Of a stretch of DNA of 51,084 nucleotides, positions 1 to 8,933 are shown one piece after another. The DNA is from Drancourtella massiliensis (GTDB taxonomy: Bacteria; Bacillota; Clostridia; Lachnospirales; Lachnospiraceae), in the NCBI RefSeq assembly GCF_016900655.1, contig NZ_JACJKH010000025.1:1-51084 (forward strand), written 5' to 3'. The notes beneath the pieces were generated by a model. The model had not been told where the DNA came from. It ran no database searches and saw only the letters and a program-made list of their open reading frames with translations. A program made the position numbers and the translations under genes. Positions within the stretch are counted from its first letter, which is position 1. Each line of letters starts with the position of its first letter.

Positions 1-133
1 CTTCATACTTTTCTCCTGTGTGTAAAATTTTTTTCTTTTATTTTACATTAAACAGAAGAAAAGCAGGAAATCTCTGGGATTTTTATTGCGAAAAGTTTTT
101 ATTCTTCAGTGCTGGAAAAGTGATGAAAATAGA

Positions 134-162
134 GTGATTCTGACGGTTGTTTGTGCTAGAAT
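134..162 (+). promoter_or_regulatory. Weak candidate promoter for aminopeptidase P
   Basis: An extended -10 (TGC then TAGAAT at 157-162) lies about 45 bases before the start codon. The -35 position (GTGATT at 134-139) is poor. The rest of 1-205 is AT-rich and holds no gene that I can see. An AAGGAGG ribosome binding site sits just upstream of position 206. Confidence 0.35.
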
Positions 163-205
163 ACTATTAGACTAAAGTACAAAGACCGAAGGAGGGAAAT
201 AACAA

Positions 206-1447
206 ATGGAACCACAATTTTACAAGGGAAACAGAGATGCGTTTATGGAGAAGCTGGAGCCGGGCAGCCTTGCCCTGTTCTTCAGCGGAAGCCCGGTCCG
301 TAAGACGGCTGATGAGGACTACGGCTACTTCGCGAACCGGAATTTCGTCTATCTGACCGGAATGGAGCAGAAAGATACTGTTCTTATGATGGAGAAAGAC
401 GCATCAGGATACAGGGAAACCCTGTTTATTCTTCCGCCAAACCTGATTGAGGAGAGATGGACCGGAAGCAGAATGAAACCGGAAGAGATCGAAGCAGTCT
501 CCATGATTTCCAGCTTTGCCTACAAAGAGACATTTGAAGAAGAGCTGAAAAAGGTGCTGACTTCCGGACGGATCCAGAAGGTGTATCTGGACATTGACCG
601 GATGGAAGGACAGGTTGTTGTCAGCGCGGCAGACAGCATGGAAGCATTCCTGAAGCAGGAATATCCATCCATGCCGATCGAAAATTCCCTGCCGATCATG
701 AAGATGCTCCGTCTCATCAAGAAACCGTGTGAGATCCGTGCGATGGAAAAAGCGCAGGAGATCACAAAAGCCGGAATTCTTGCCATGATGACACATTCAA
801 GACCGGGTATGTATGAATACCAGTATAAGGCAGAGTATGATTATGCACTGGCACAGCATGGTGTGTTGGAAGCGGGATTCCCGTCCATTATCAGCGCCGG
901 AAAGAATAACTTCTGCATCCATTATTATGGATACCGCGGACAGGCTATGGACGGCGACATCGTGCTCAACGATGTAGGTGTACGCTGGGACAACGAACTG
1001 ACAGACGTATCCAGAGGATGGCCTTGCAACGGAAAGTATTCCTCCAGACAGAAACTCCTTTTTGAATGTCAGTACAATACTTCCGAGCACATGTTCTCGA
1101 TGCTGAAACCGGGCATCCCGATGAAAGAAGTGGATGCGGAGATCCGCCGCTACTGCTTCGAGCAGCTGAAAGAAGCAGGCGTATGCAAGAGCTTTGATGA
1201 TATCGGAACCTATATGTGGCATGGCGGAGCGCATCATGTCGGATTTGACACCCACGATGTCGTATCCGCAAGAGACGCCATCATCCAGCCTGGTATGGTA
1301 TTCTGTGTGGATATCGGAATCTACCACGAAGAATGGGGCATCGGATTCCGTCTCGAAGACAACTGCCTCATCACAGAGGACGGATGCAGGAACCTGTCAA
1401 AGGATATCCCAAGAACAGTGGAAGACATTGAAGCAGTTATGAATTAG
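206..1447 (+). CDS. pepP: Xaa-Pro aminopeptidase (aminopeptidase P, M24B)
   Basis: This 413-residue cytoplasmic metallopeptidase should remove N-terminal residues that precede proline. The N-terminal third resembles the aminopeptidase P N-terminal domain (YGYFANRNFVYLTG). The C-terminal half is the M24 pita-bread fold. Metal ligands are visible as the two aspartates in NDVGVRWDNELTDVSRG, the histidine in the HHVGFDTHD stretch, and glutamates near GFRLEDN. Length is normal for the family. The ATG is preceded by AAGGAGG at a good distance. The gene is followed by its own intrinsic terminator and appears monocistronic. A decayed second copy of its 3' part, with a copy of the terminator, lies at about 4.05-4.29 kb. 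Confidence 0.93.
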   Translation: MEPQFYKGNRDAFMEKLEPGSLALFFSGSPVRKTADEDYGYFANRNFVYLTGMEQKDTVLMMEKDASGYRETLFILPPNLIEERWTGSRMKPEEIEAVSMISSFAYKETFEEELKKVLTSGRIQKVYLDIDRMEGQVVVSAADSMEAFLKQEYPSMPIENSLPIMKMLRLIKKPCEIRAMEKAQEITKAGILAMMTHSRPGMYEYQYKAEYDYALAQHGVLEAGFPSIISAGKNNFCIHYYGYRGQAMDGDIVLNDVGVRWDNELTDVSRGWPCNGKYSSRQKLLFECQYNTSEHMFSMLKPGIPMKEVDAEIRRYCFEQLKEAGVCKSFDDIGTYMWHGGAHHVGFDTHDVVSARDAIIQPGMVFCVDIGIYHEEWGIGFRLEDNCLITEDGCRNLSKDIPRTVEDIEAVMN

Positions 1448-1460
1448 AAAAGAAAATGAA

Positions 1461-1505
1461 AAAGATATGTATTTCCGGGAATACGGAGATACATATCTTT
1501 TTTTT
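1461..1505 (+). terminator. Intrinsic terminator after pepP
   Basis: AAAGATATGTATTTCC pairs with GGAGATACATATCTTT around a short loop and is followed by a run of T. It starts about 14 bases after the pepP stop. A diverged copy of the same hairpin lies at 4251-4293. Confidence 0.85.
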
Positions 1506-1525
1506 GGAAAAGGATCAAAGTAAAG

Positions 1526-1660
1526 ATGGCAGATCTGGCGGGTACAAATGAACAGTGGATTGAGATTTATAAATATGGACTCACAAAAAAGATAAAACCG
1601 CGAGAATCAATAGTCCACCAATATCAGAATAGAATAAAGGAGAATGGTGAAGATGAATAA
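1526..1660 (+). CDS. Possible 44-residue leader ORF, unrecognised
   Basis: A short frame starting MADLAGTNEQWIEIYKYG runs to a TAA that overlaps the start codon of the next gene in an ATGAATAA arrangement, which would allow translational coupling. I do not recognise the product and the ribosome binding site is weak. It could equally be a remnant of a larger gene. The rest of the gap after the pepP terminator shows nothing else. Confidence 0.3.
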   Translation: MADLAGTNEQWIEIYKYGLTKKIKPRESIVHQYQNRIKENGEDE

Positions 1661-2641
1661 GATTCTCAGAATAAAAGATTCAGATGATAAACAGGCGTTG
1701 TGGGAGGAGATAGAACAGCTTGCCGGACAGTTTGTACTGCCGCTGCAAAAGCAGATAAAAGAGGCGTTTCGTCTGGCAGATGAAGAAAAATACGAGGAAG
1801 CAGCAGGGCTGTGCTGCCGAATCCTGGATGAGGATGATTCAAAACCGGAGATCATGAATCTGCTTGGCCAATGTTATTTTGCGCAGGGAAATATGGCAGG
1901 AGCCGCAATGGCATTTCATGAATTGGTGGAAATCGCCCCGGAGAACGCGGAATATCATTGTTCTCTTGGAATGGCATATCATCGAATGGGCGAATTTGAA
2001 GAAGCTGTAAAGCAATTCAAAGAGGCTGGATTGCTGGAACAATGCCGCCCGCTTTTCCGTGAACTGATTGATTATATCAGCGGGAAAAATTATCTGAGAA
2101 CAGAGAGAACTAAAGAAACATTGAAATCAGCTTTTATCACATGGGAATCGTATCGTTTCCATGACGACAGGAAAGTCGGCAAAATTATGGATACCGGTCT
2201 GACTTCTATTTATAATATCCGTATACTCTCAAAGATATATTGTGGATGGAAGACAGAGAAGATATACAAAGAGATGCACTTGTTTCGGAATGGAATCTGT
2301 GCCGATATGTGCCGGAACATCCAGAAGAAATAAAGTACATTCAGGAAAACTATCCATATAACTATGAGTGCAGCCGGCAATTTCTGGAAAGAGTAAAACA
2401 GGATGCGGAACAAACAGAAAAAGAAGTGCTGGAAGAATTACAGAAATTATCCGATCATCAAACCATTCAGGAATGGAAAGCGTTTCTTGAAAACGAATCT
2501 AGTCAGATGAATGCAGCAGACAGGGCAGAAGTTTTGGTAGATGGCTGGGAACCATACAGGCGGAAAGGGGTAAAAGTAGGACGAAATGATCCGTGTCCCT
2601 GCGGAAGCGGTAAGAAATATAAAAAGTGCTGTGGAAAGTAA
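1653..2641 (+). pseudogene. TPR/SEC-C protein gene broken by a frameshift
   Basis: Two overlapping frames look like one former gene. The first part (1653-2333) encodes tetratricopeptide-like helices, seen as a repeated pattern such as MNLLGQCYFAQGNMAGAAMAFHE and YHCSLGMAYHRMGEFEEAVKQF. The second part (from 2240 or slightly earlier) continues in another frame and ends in a textbook SEC-C zinc motif, [20 protein letters not shown], at 2576-2638. The first frame runs on after about 2235 as unrelated-looking sequence. A single-base loss between about 2200 and 2245 would explain this. The ATG at 1653 is chosen because AAAGGA lies 11 bases upstream. SEC-C proteins bind zinc and are often associated with SecA-like or stress functions; the role here is unknown. 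A sequencing error is possible. Confidence 0.7.
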
Positions 2642-2734
2642 AGATCTCCGGCTTTCCTTGCCTGAAGACGGAAGAGATGATAAAATTATGCAAAAGAAAG
2701 AATCCACAGTCTTCAGGGAGGAGATGAGAGGAAA

Positions 2735-3447
2735 ATGATGGAAAGAGAGAAAAAACTTCCGGTGGGAATCGAGGATTTTCAGGAGAAAGTATTGTGAAAA
2801 CAGTACGGCAGGAGTTGACCTACAAGGATATTTATGATTCTGAGGAAAATATCTGGAGCGTATTGTTTACAACAGGTTACCTGACCCGGCGAGGAAGAGC
2901 TGATGGGAATCGGATACGGCTTGCAATTCTGAATAAGGAGATCCTGAATATTTTCGAGGAACAGATTTCACGATGGTTTCAGGAGACGGCACGAAAAGAT
3001 GGAGCAGCTTTAAGTGCTTTTTGCGAAGCATTTGAAAACGGAGATGCAAAAGATGCACAGCAAAAATTCAACGAGTATCTCAATCGCACTATCAGTATCA
3101 GAGATACAGCTGTGAGAAAAGAGATGAAAGAAAATTATTTTCATGGACTTCTGCTTGGTCTTCTGGATTATAAGGAGAACTGGCATGTGACATCCAATCG
3201 GGAATCCGGAGATGGATATACGGATATTTTGATAGAGATCGATGAGAAAAAGACGGGGATTGTGATTGAAGTGAAATATGCAGAAGACGGAACTCTGGAA
3301 GCAGGGTGTCGGGAGGCATTGCATCAGATCAATGCAGGACGATACACAGACTTGCTGCCTGAGGATGGGATGAAGACAATCTTAAAATACGGAGTAGCAT
3401 GTTACCGGAAGCGGTGTCAAATTGAGCTGGAGAGGGTACAATATTAA
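2735..3447 (+). pseudogene. AAA-ATPase-like / PD-(D/E)XK nuclease gene, internally deleted
   Basis: The 5' fragment (2735-2797) encodes MMEREKKLPVGIEDFQ, the conserved N-terminus of a family abundant in Lachnospiraceae: an AAA-ATPase-like domain followed by a PD-(D/E)XK nuclease-like domain, usually well over 500 residues. It stops at once, and the C-terminal part follows in another frame (2794-3447, 217 residues). That part starts near KTVRQELTYKDIY and ends with the nuclease-like core (SGDGYTDILIEID then GIVIEVKYA, giving the D and E-x-K positions). The whole ATPase part with its Walker motifs is missing. I read this as a deletion derivative. The 217-residue frame might still be translated from GTG 2794, but that start has no good ribosome binding site. 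Confidence 0.75.
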
Positions 3448-3508
3448 AAAAGCTGTCTGGTAAAGACAAAAGTAAGATTTTACGAAAGAGATAAGGAGTC
3501 GATACAAT

Positions 3509-4042
3509 ATGAAATTGATAAAAAAGAGAGGATGCCTTCTCCTTGGAAGCCTGATGCTTTCTGCTGTTTTGCTGGCGGGATGTTCGGGACAGAACCCGGA
3601 GACAAGGCAACTGCGTGCATTATGTGAGGAATTGTTTTCTTTTCCGGGCGGTAGCGCCGATCAGATACTGGCGGCGGCACAGGATGATTCTTCGGGAACG
3701 GATACAGACACGGAAGAACAGTCAGGAGGTCTGAGCCAGACGATCGAAGAAGTTTACGGAGACTATTTTACGGAATCTGGACTTCAGAATTTTTACCGGA
3801 GCGGTTTCCCTCTGAATCTGTATTATGCAGCGCAGGAGAAAGACTGTGAGCTGTCTTTTGAAAAGCTTGAGAAAACAGTTGGCGGGGGAGATCAGGAAAA
3901 TACGGAAACATATAGTGTGGAAATCCGTGTAAATGGAAATCCGGTTCATCAGGAAATCGATGCGGCCTTTGAAGATGGAAAAGTGGATTACTTCTATTTT
4001 GCAGATGACGAGTTTTTTACGGCGATTGATGAGATTTCATAG
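3509..4042 (+). CDS. Small lipoprotein of unknown function
   Basis: The 177-residue product begins with a signal peptide of the lipoprotein type: a KKR n-region, a hydrophobic stretch, and the lipobox LLAGC with Cys25 as the expected lipidated residue. The mature part is acidic, with a Ser/Gly/Asp/Thr-rich linker at about residues 60-75, then a small alpha/beta-looking domain containing YSVEIRVNGNPVHQEID. I do not recognise the family; the end resembles DUF5104- or DUF4878-like immunoglobulin or cystatin-type folds only in general character. AAGGAG precedes the ATG at good spacing. It stands alone between two decayed genes. Confidence 0.75.
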   Translation: MKLIKKRGCLLLGSLMLSAVLLAGCSGQNPETRQLRALCEELFSFPGGSADQILAAAQDDSSGTDTDTEEQSGGLSQTIEEVYGDYFTESGLQNFYRSGFPLNLYYAAQEKDCELSFEKLEKTVGGGDQENTETYSVEIRVNGNPVHQEIDAAFEDGKVDYFYFADDEFFTAIDEIS

Positions 4043-4051
4043 AAGGTTATA

Positions 4052-4230
4052 GATAATTATCCAAAGTATGATCCTGTAACGAAAAATATTTCTAGACAAA
4101 AATGATCTTTGAATGTGATTCCTGTACTACTAAGCAAATGTTCGCTATGCTGAAACCAGGATTACCGATGATGCAACTTGTTCAAGGACATCCCAAGAAT
4201 GGTGGAAGATATTGGGCGGGGATGAAGTAG
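4052..4230 (+). pseudogene. Remnant of a second aminopeptidase P gene
   Basis: Short stretches align in order with pepP at 206-1447. TATCCAAAGTATGATCCTGT matches the DVSRGWPCN region. TTTGAATGT, then ATGTTCGCTATGCTGAAACC, matches FECQYNTSEHMFSMLKPG. GACATCCCAAGAATGGTGGA matches the C-terminal KDIPRTVEDIE. A large internal piece (the metal-binding His/Glu part) is missing, and stop codons and frameshifts break the frame. The remnant ends in TAG and is followed by a copy of the pepP terminator. It is therefore the tail of a former paralogue or tandem duplicate, now adjacent to the AT-rich island. Confidence 0.8.
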
Positions 4231-4250
4231 AAATCAGAAAAAGTATGAAA

Positions 4251-4293
4251 AAAGATATATATTTCCTGAGAAAAGGAGATGTATATCTTTTTT
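4251..4293 (+). terminator. Intrinsic terminator, diverged copy of the pepP terminator
   Basis: AAAGATATATATTTCC and GGAGATGTATATCTTT form an imperfect stem followed by T. It sits the same short distance after the aminopeptidase remnant as 1461-1505 does after pepP. The next 200 bases (4294-4496) are extremely AT-rich, contain no gene, and must carry the island promoter, but I cannot pick a convincing -35/-10 pair. Confidence 0.7.
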
Positions 4294-4496
4294 ATAGCTT
4301 AGAATACAAATAAAAAAGACAATATAGCAATAAAATGAAAAAAAGAATGTAAAATATATCAAAATGTTATATGATATATAGAGAGATAAAACATTAAATT
4401 ATAGAAAATATTATATATAAATGGGTATATATAGAGAATTATTATAGATGTTTTTATAGATAAAAATAAAGTATTATTTGGTGATAGGGTGAGAGC

Positions 4497-6332
4497 ATGA
4501 AAATAGAAAATAAAAAGGAAATATTTGATTTTATAGTAATTGATAGTGGATTAAACACAAAACATACTAAAATTTTGCCTGCTAAATACAAAGGGATTCA
4601 TTTAATGTATGATAAGCAACAGCGGAAAATTATTGAAGATTCCGACATTGAAGATAAAATTGGACACGGGACAGCAGTATTTTATACCATTTGGAAAGAA
4701 AATAAGGATGCTAGAATTTTAGTTATAAAACTATTTGATACTGATATGGAAATTTCGGAGAAGTTATTAATTGATAGCTTAAAATATATTTCAAATAAAT
4801 ATCAAGGGAAGATTATAAATTTAAGTTGTGGACTTAGTGTATGCGAAAATGAGGATGAATTAGCAAAAGTGTGTAATTTACTAGAGAAACAAGGAAGTAC
4901 TATTGTAGCTGCATTTGCTAATGATGGGTCTATAAGTTATCCAGCAGCATGTAGCAGTGTTATTGGAGTCGATATATCTTTAAAATGTCAACATATATAT
5001 GATTATGAATATGTTGAAAGCGATGTTATTAATGTTCGGGCATGCGGAATTACTCATAGATTACCGTGGTTAAAACAAGAAATGAAACGTGTATCTGGTA
5101 CAAGTTTTGCTTGCCCATATATATCCGCATTGATTTACCGTATGATTAAACAAAAAAATGTGAAAACTAGCATTTGTCAAATAAAAAAATTATTAAAAAG
5201 ATTTGCGAAAAAAGTATATGGATATGAGAAAATAGATAAACTGCCCCAACTTTTTGATATAAAAAACGCAATTTTGTTCCCGTTTAACAAGGAAATGCAT
5301 TCGATAGTTAAATTTTCGCATTTACTGCAATTTAATCTTAAAGATGTTTATGATAGTAAGTATTTGGGGGTTTGTGGTAAAAATGCATCTACTATTTTAA
5401 ACACAAAAGACTTAAGTAAAGATTATCAAATAAAGGATATAGACACGTTAAATTGGAAAGATGAGTTTGATACAATTATTTTAGGACATCTTGAACAGCT
5501 AGAGCAGATCATTGGAAAAAAATATAAAAAAGAATTATTGATGCTAAGTAAAAAAAACAATAAAAAAGTAGTTATGTTTGACGACTTGAACTATAAAGAA
5601 AGTATAGAGCATTTGGATAACGTATATGTACCCCGAATAAGTAATAGAAATTTGCCGTGTAATCGTTTTGGAAAATTATATAAAATAGGAGTGCCTATTT
5701 TATGTGTAACTGGTACAAGTTCAAAACAAGGGAAATTTACTACGCAGTTAAAGTTAAGAGAAAAATTTCAAAAGATGGGATATAAAGTTGGGCAACTTGG
5801 AACAGAACCCTCTTCGCAATTGTTTGGGATAGATGAAGTATACCCCATGGGATACGGGAGTACCGCTTATTTGGACGGTATGGATGAGATTGTAATGATT
5901 AATTATTTATTAAATAAAATTCAAAAGAAGAGACCTGATATCATATTAGTTGGATCACAAAGTCAAACTATACCGTATGATTCTGGAAATCTAAGATATA
6001 TGCCTATTCGTCAGAATAATTTGTTATATGCATCAGATCCAGATGGATTTCTGTTAATTTGTAATTATTTTGATGACGATGAATATTTACAAAGAAATAT
6101 ATGTTTTTTAAATCATTTTAATGCGGCAGATAATATTATTGCTATTGGAATATACCCTTTTCAAGAGGATCTGCAATGGGCATATTTATCAAATGTAAAA
6201 AAAGAAGTAGAGTTTAAAGAAGCTAAAAAGCGTGCGGAAGAGATTCAAAAGAAGTTTGGAATAGCTACATATATTTTGGGAAGAGAAGACAAAGAAATAT
6301 TTGAAAAGTGTATATCATATTATACAGAATGA
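4497..6332 (+). CDS. Subtilisin-like (S8) protease fused to DUF1611-type P-loop domain
   Basis: This 611-residue protein joins two domains. Residues about 10-240 are a compact S8 peptidase with a complete catalytic set: Asp16 (VIDSGL), His57 (GHGTAVF), oxyanion Asn142 (FANDGS) and Ser203 (SGTSFACPY). It has no signal peptide or propeptide, so it is probably intracellular. Residues about 290-610 resemble DUF1611: a Rossmann-like N-part, then a P-loop at about 403-416 (VTGTSSKQGKFTTQ) with GQLGTEPSSQLFG and DIILVGSQSQ following. DUF1611 proteins include the D-glutamate N-acetyltransferase DgcN. In the peptide cluster the protease domain is the best candidate for leader removal, since the ABC proteins lack a C39 peptidase. 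The role of the second domain is unknown. It is the first gene of the island; GGGTGAG precedes the ATG. Confidence 0.85.
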   Translation: MKIENKKEIFDFIVIDSGLNTKHTKILPAKYKGIHLMYDKQQRKIIEDSDIEDKIGHGTAVFYTIWKENKDARILVIKLFDTDMEISEKLLIDSLKYISNKYQGKIINLSCGLSVCENEDELAKVCNLLEKQGSTIVAAFANDGSISYPAACSSVIGVDISLKCQHIYDYEYVESDVINVRACGITHRLPWLKQEMKRVSGTSFACPYISALIYRMIKQKNVKTSICQIKKLLKRFAKKVYGYEKIDKLPQLFDIKNAILFPFNKEMHSIVKFSHLLQFNLKDVYDSKYLGVCGKNASTILNTKDLSKDYQIKDIDTLNWKDEFDTIILGHLEQLEQIIGKKYKKELLMLSKKNNKKVVMFDDLNYKESIEHLDNVYVPRISNRNLPCNRFGKLYKIGVPILCVTGTSSKQGKFTTQLKLREKFQKMGYKVGQLGTEPSSQLFGIDEVYPMGYGSTAYLDGMDEIVMINYLLNKIQKKRPDIILVGSQSQTIPYDSGNLRYMPIRQNNLLYASDPDGFLLICNYFDDDEYLQRNICFLNHFNAADNIIAIGIYPFQEDLQWAYLSNVKKEVEFKEAKKRAEEIQKKFGIATYILGREDKEIFEKCISYYTE

Positions 6333-6351
6333 GGGAAAGAGGAGTGTTATT

Positions 6352-7314
6352 ATGTTACCGATAAAGGAAATCTATAATTATGCATTACAACGTATGGATA
6401 AAGAATTAATGGAAAAAGAGACTTCAGATAATATACAGAGGTTGATAAATAATCTGTCATATTATGAAATAGAAACAAATGAAATATGGTTTGAATATCA
6501 TTCTGATAAAAAAATAGATTTAATATTTAAAATATGGGATTTTGAGAAAATATATATGTTTTACAAAGAGTATGTATATAGTAAAAATGAAAATAGCACA
6601 GTCAACCATATTTTTTTGATGCTTAAAAAATTGTTAGAAAAAAGGGAATATATTAATGCAATTTCATTAGAATATGATTCAAATGAACTAGTAAAAGAAA
6701 ATCCTATTCCTTGTATATTTTTGGAAATAGATTATGAAAAAATTCCAAAAGAGCAAATAAAAAATGTTTATAAATATATAATGGAATTGTTAGATTTTTC
6801 TCTAAAAGACATATCCAATGAAGAATTTGAAAAAATTTTGGATAAAATCGTGTGGTTAGGAAATCAAGGATACTATTTATGGAATATAGGTGTTATGGCA
6901 TCAAGAAATAGTTTTTTGCGGCTAGTATGGACACCATGTTCGTATAAAAATAGCAAAAAATTAGCGGAATCTTTAGGCTGGAATTTAAAAAACAGCGAGT
7001 TATATAAAAAATATTCAAATAAAACGGCAGAATATATCTTAGATTGTGATTTAATTGGAGAAAATTATTCGAATTTTGGTATTAACATTTATCAAAAAGA
7101 TTATGTGGAAAAAATTTCTTTATTAAGCACATTAAACGAGCATAGAGATTTATCTGAATCCTTTATTGCGTCCTTGCTTAAATGGCAACATAAGAAAGTT
7201 ATTTATACAAATAAAAGTGGATTATTGATTTGGCAAATTTGTCATATTAAAGTAAAACAAAATAATGAATCCCCTAAAATTTATACTAGAATTGAACATT
7301 ACAGCTTGAAGTAA
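6352..7314 (+). CDS. Unrecognised 320-residue protein of the peptide island
   Basis: I do not recognise this protein. It is rich in Lys, Glu, Ile, Tyr and Trp, has no signal peptide and no clear membrane segment, and looks like a soluble mixed alpha/beta protein. The ATG at 6352 follows GGGAAAGAGGAG; an upstream TTG frame would overlap the previous gene and is less likely. It lies 19 bases after the protease gene and 17 before the first ABC gene, so it is surely co-transcribed. Clostridial peptide-maturation clusters often carry a family-specific protein of this size next to the carrier protein and radical SAM genes, which may be what this is, but that is inference from position only. Confidence 0.7.
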   Translation: MLPIKEIYNYALQRMDKELMEKETSDNIQRLINNLSYYEIETNEIWFEYHSDKKIDLIFKIWDFEKIYMFYKEYVYSKNENSTVNHIFLMLKKLLEKREYINAISLEYDSNELVKENPIPCIFLEIDYEKIPKEQIKNVYKYIMELLDFSLKDISNEEFEKILDKIVWLGNQGYYLWNIGVMASRNSFLRLVWTPCSYKNSKKLAESLGWNLKNSELYKKYSNKTAEYILDCDLIGENYSNFGINIYQKDYVEKISLLSTLNEHRDLSESFIASLLKWQHKKVIYTNKSGLLIWQICHIKVKQNNESPKIYTRIEHYSLK

Positions 7315-7331
7315 ATGTAGAGGAGAAGAAA

Positions 7332-8903
7332 ATGAAAACGCAAGTAATTCATTACATTGATAAAACAAAAAAAGATTTCTTTATTATGCTGATGCTCAAT
7401 ATTATAAATACTTTTTTGGCTTTTTTATATATTCCTTTTATAAACAGTATAGAGAGGAGACTCTTTTATAGAGAAGAAGGATTAGAGTTGTCTTTTGTGT
7501 TGCTGACTATAGGGTTTGTGATAATAACAGTTACTTTTTATTTTTTTTCTAAAGAGAAAACAAATAAATATTATATAGATATGAATGAGAAGCTGAAGGG
7601 TGATTTAGGAGAATATTTATGGAAGATAGAACCTTATGAATTATGTCAAAGCGGGGAATCGAAATACTTAATGCTTGTAACAAAAATTAAATCCTGTAGT
7701 GAGCTGGTGGATAGTTACTTGAGTATAGGAATTTCTACGGGGATGCTGATTGTTTTAAGCGTTTATATTTGTGTTTACATGGATCTCAGATATCTGCTCT
7801 TTGTAATATTGATGATATGCATTCCGATAGGAACGATGATTTTAAGTAAGCCAATTGAAAAGAAGCAACAGGAAATGAATGAACTAGAAAAACAGAGTTT
7901 GTTGCTAATAAAAAACATGATAAGAGGGCTGTCGATTGTAAAATGTTATTTTCTCGAAAGCAAAGTGACACAGAAGTTTAAAGAAAAAATTCACTTTTTG
8001 TCAAAGATCGAACAAAATAAAAAGATATATCAATCTATTGTTGAAATATACATGCAAATTGGAAGGTGCCTAATTATGATTCTCATTCCTACATTAACGG
8101 CTCTTTTGTCAAGAAAAATGAATCTCATACAAGAGGGGATTTTATCGTCATCTATTATCTTTTTCTATTTGCTCGGACACATGATGGAGGTTGCGGGACG
8201 AATAGGAAATTTGCAGGAACAGAAAGCGGATATGGAATTTTTGGAACAATTCTATAGCCTGGATACTTTAAAAGAGCTGTATACGAAGCCTGGGGATAAA
8301 ATTTTAGAATTAAAAGGTGAAAATTTGGGTTATGCCTATGGCGATAAAGAAGTTTTCAAATCGTATAATATGGTTTTACCTAGTACGGGATTGATTTTAG
8401 TAAAAGGAGAAAGTGGAAAAGGTAAAAGTACGCTGCTTAAATGCATGTCTGGTTTGCTTCAAATAGCAACTGGGAAGTTTTATATAAATAATACAGAAAT
8501 TGAAAGAGAAGAATTGTTTCAATTATGTGTATATGAACCGCAAGATCCAGTATTATGCAGTGATATTAAAGATAATTTTAGAATAGTGAACAATACGCTT
8601 AGCGATGAAGAAGTTTTTAGTTTCATAAAGTGTTTTGATCCTAAATTAGCAAAAAAAATGTGGGAAAATGTAGGATGTGAAATGTTATCTAGAGGCGAGA
8701 AAAAAATCATTCAGGTTCTTAGATGCACTGTCAGTGAGGCAAACTGGCTTTTCTTAGATGAACCATTTTCCGCTTTGGAACAAAAAGTAAAAGATAAGAT
8801 AGAAAAAATGATATTAGAAATAGCAAAACAGAAATGCGTTGTTATAGCAATGCATGAAACAGATATGGATGAGTATGCAGATAATATTTACATTTTGCAT
8901 TAG
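7332..8903 (+). CDS. ABC transporter half-unit (membrane domain + ATPase), first of pair
   Basis: The 523-residue protein has an N-terminal membrane domain with about six hydrophobic segments (residues about 15-310) and a C-terminal ATPase. The Walker A is GESGKGKSTLLK, the Q-loop lies in YEPQDPVL, the Walker B is WLFLDEPFSAL and the switch His is in AMHETD. The signature is LSRGEKK rather than the usual LSGGQ. There is no N-terminal C39 peptidase domain. It should form a heterodimer with the next gene and export the mature peptide. AGAGGAGAAG precedes the ATG. AT-rich codon use matches the rest of the island. Confidence 0.9.
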   Translation: MKTQVIHYIDKTKKDFFIMLMLNIINTFLAFLYIPFINSIERRLFYREEGLELSFVLLTIGFVIITVTFYFFSKEKTNKYYIDMNEKLKGDLGEYLWKIEPYELCQSGESKYLMLVTKIKSCSELVDSYLSIGISTGMLIVLSVYICVYMDLRYLLFVILMICIPIGTMILSKPIEKKQQEMNELEKQSLLLIKNMIRGLSIVKCYFLESKVTQKFKEKIHFLSKIEQNKKIYQSIVEIYMQIGRCLIMILIPTLTALLSRKMNLIQEGILSSSIIFFYLLGHMMEVAGRIGNLQEQKADMEFLEQFYSLDTLKELYTKPGDKILELKGENLGYAYGDKEVFKSYNMVLPSTGLILVKGESGKGKSTLLKCMSGLLQIATGKFYINNTEIEREELFQLCVYEPQDPVLCSDIKDNFRIVNNTLSDEEVFSFIKCFDPKLAKKMWENVGCEMLSRGEKKIIQVLRCTVSEANWLFLDEPFSALEQKVKDKIEKMILEIAKQKCVVIAMHETDMDEYADNIYILH

Positions 8904-8933
8904 AAACATAAAAAGATAATAAATGGTGGAGTT

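Noticed and set aside
6301-6351. TTG start giving 17 extra residues on the unknown island protein
   Set aside because: It would overlap the protease gene by 32 bases without a Shine-Dalgarno; ATG 6352 follows GGGAAAGAGGAG.
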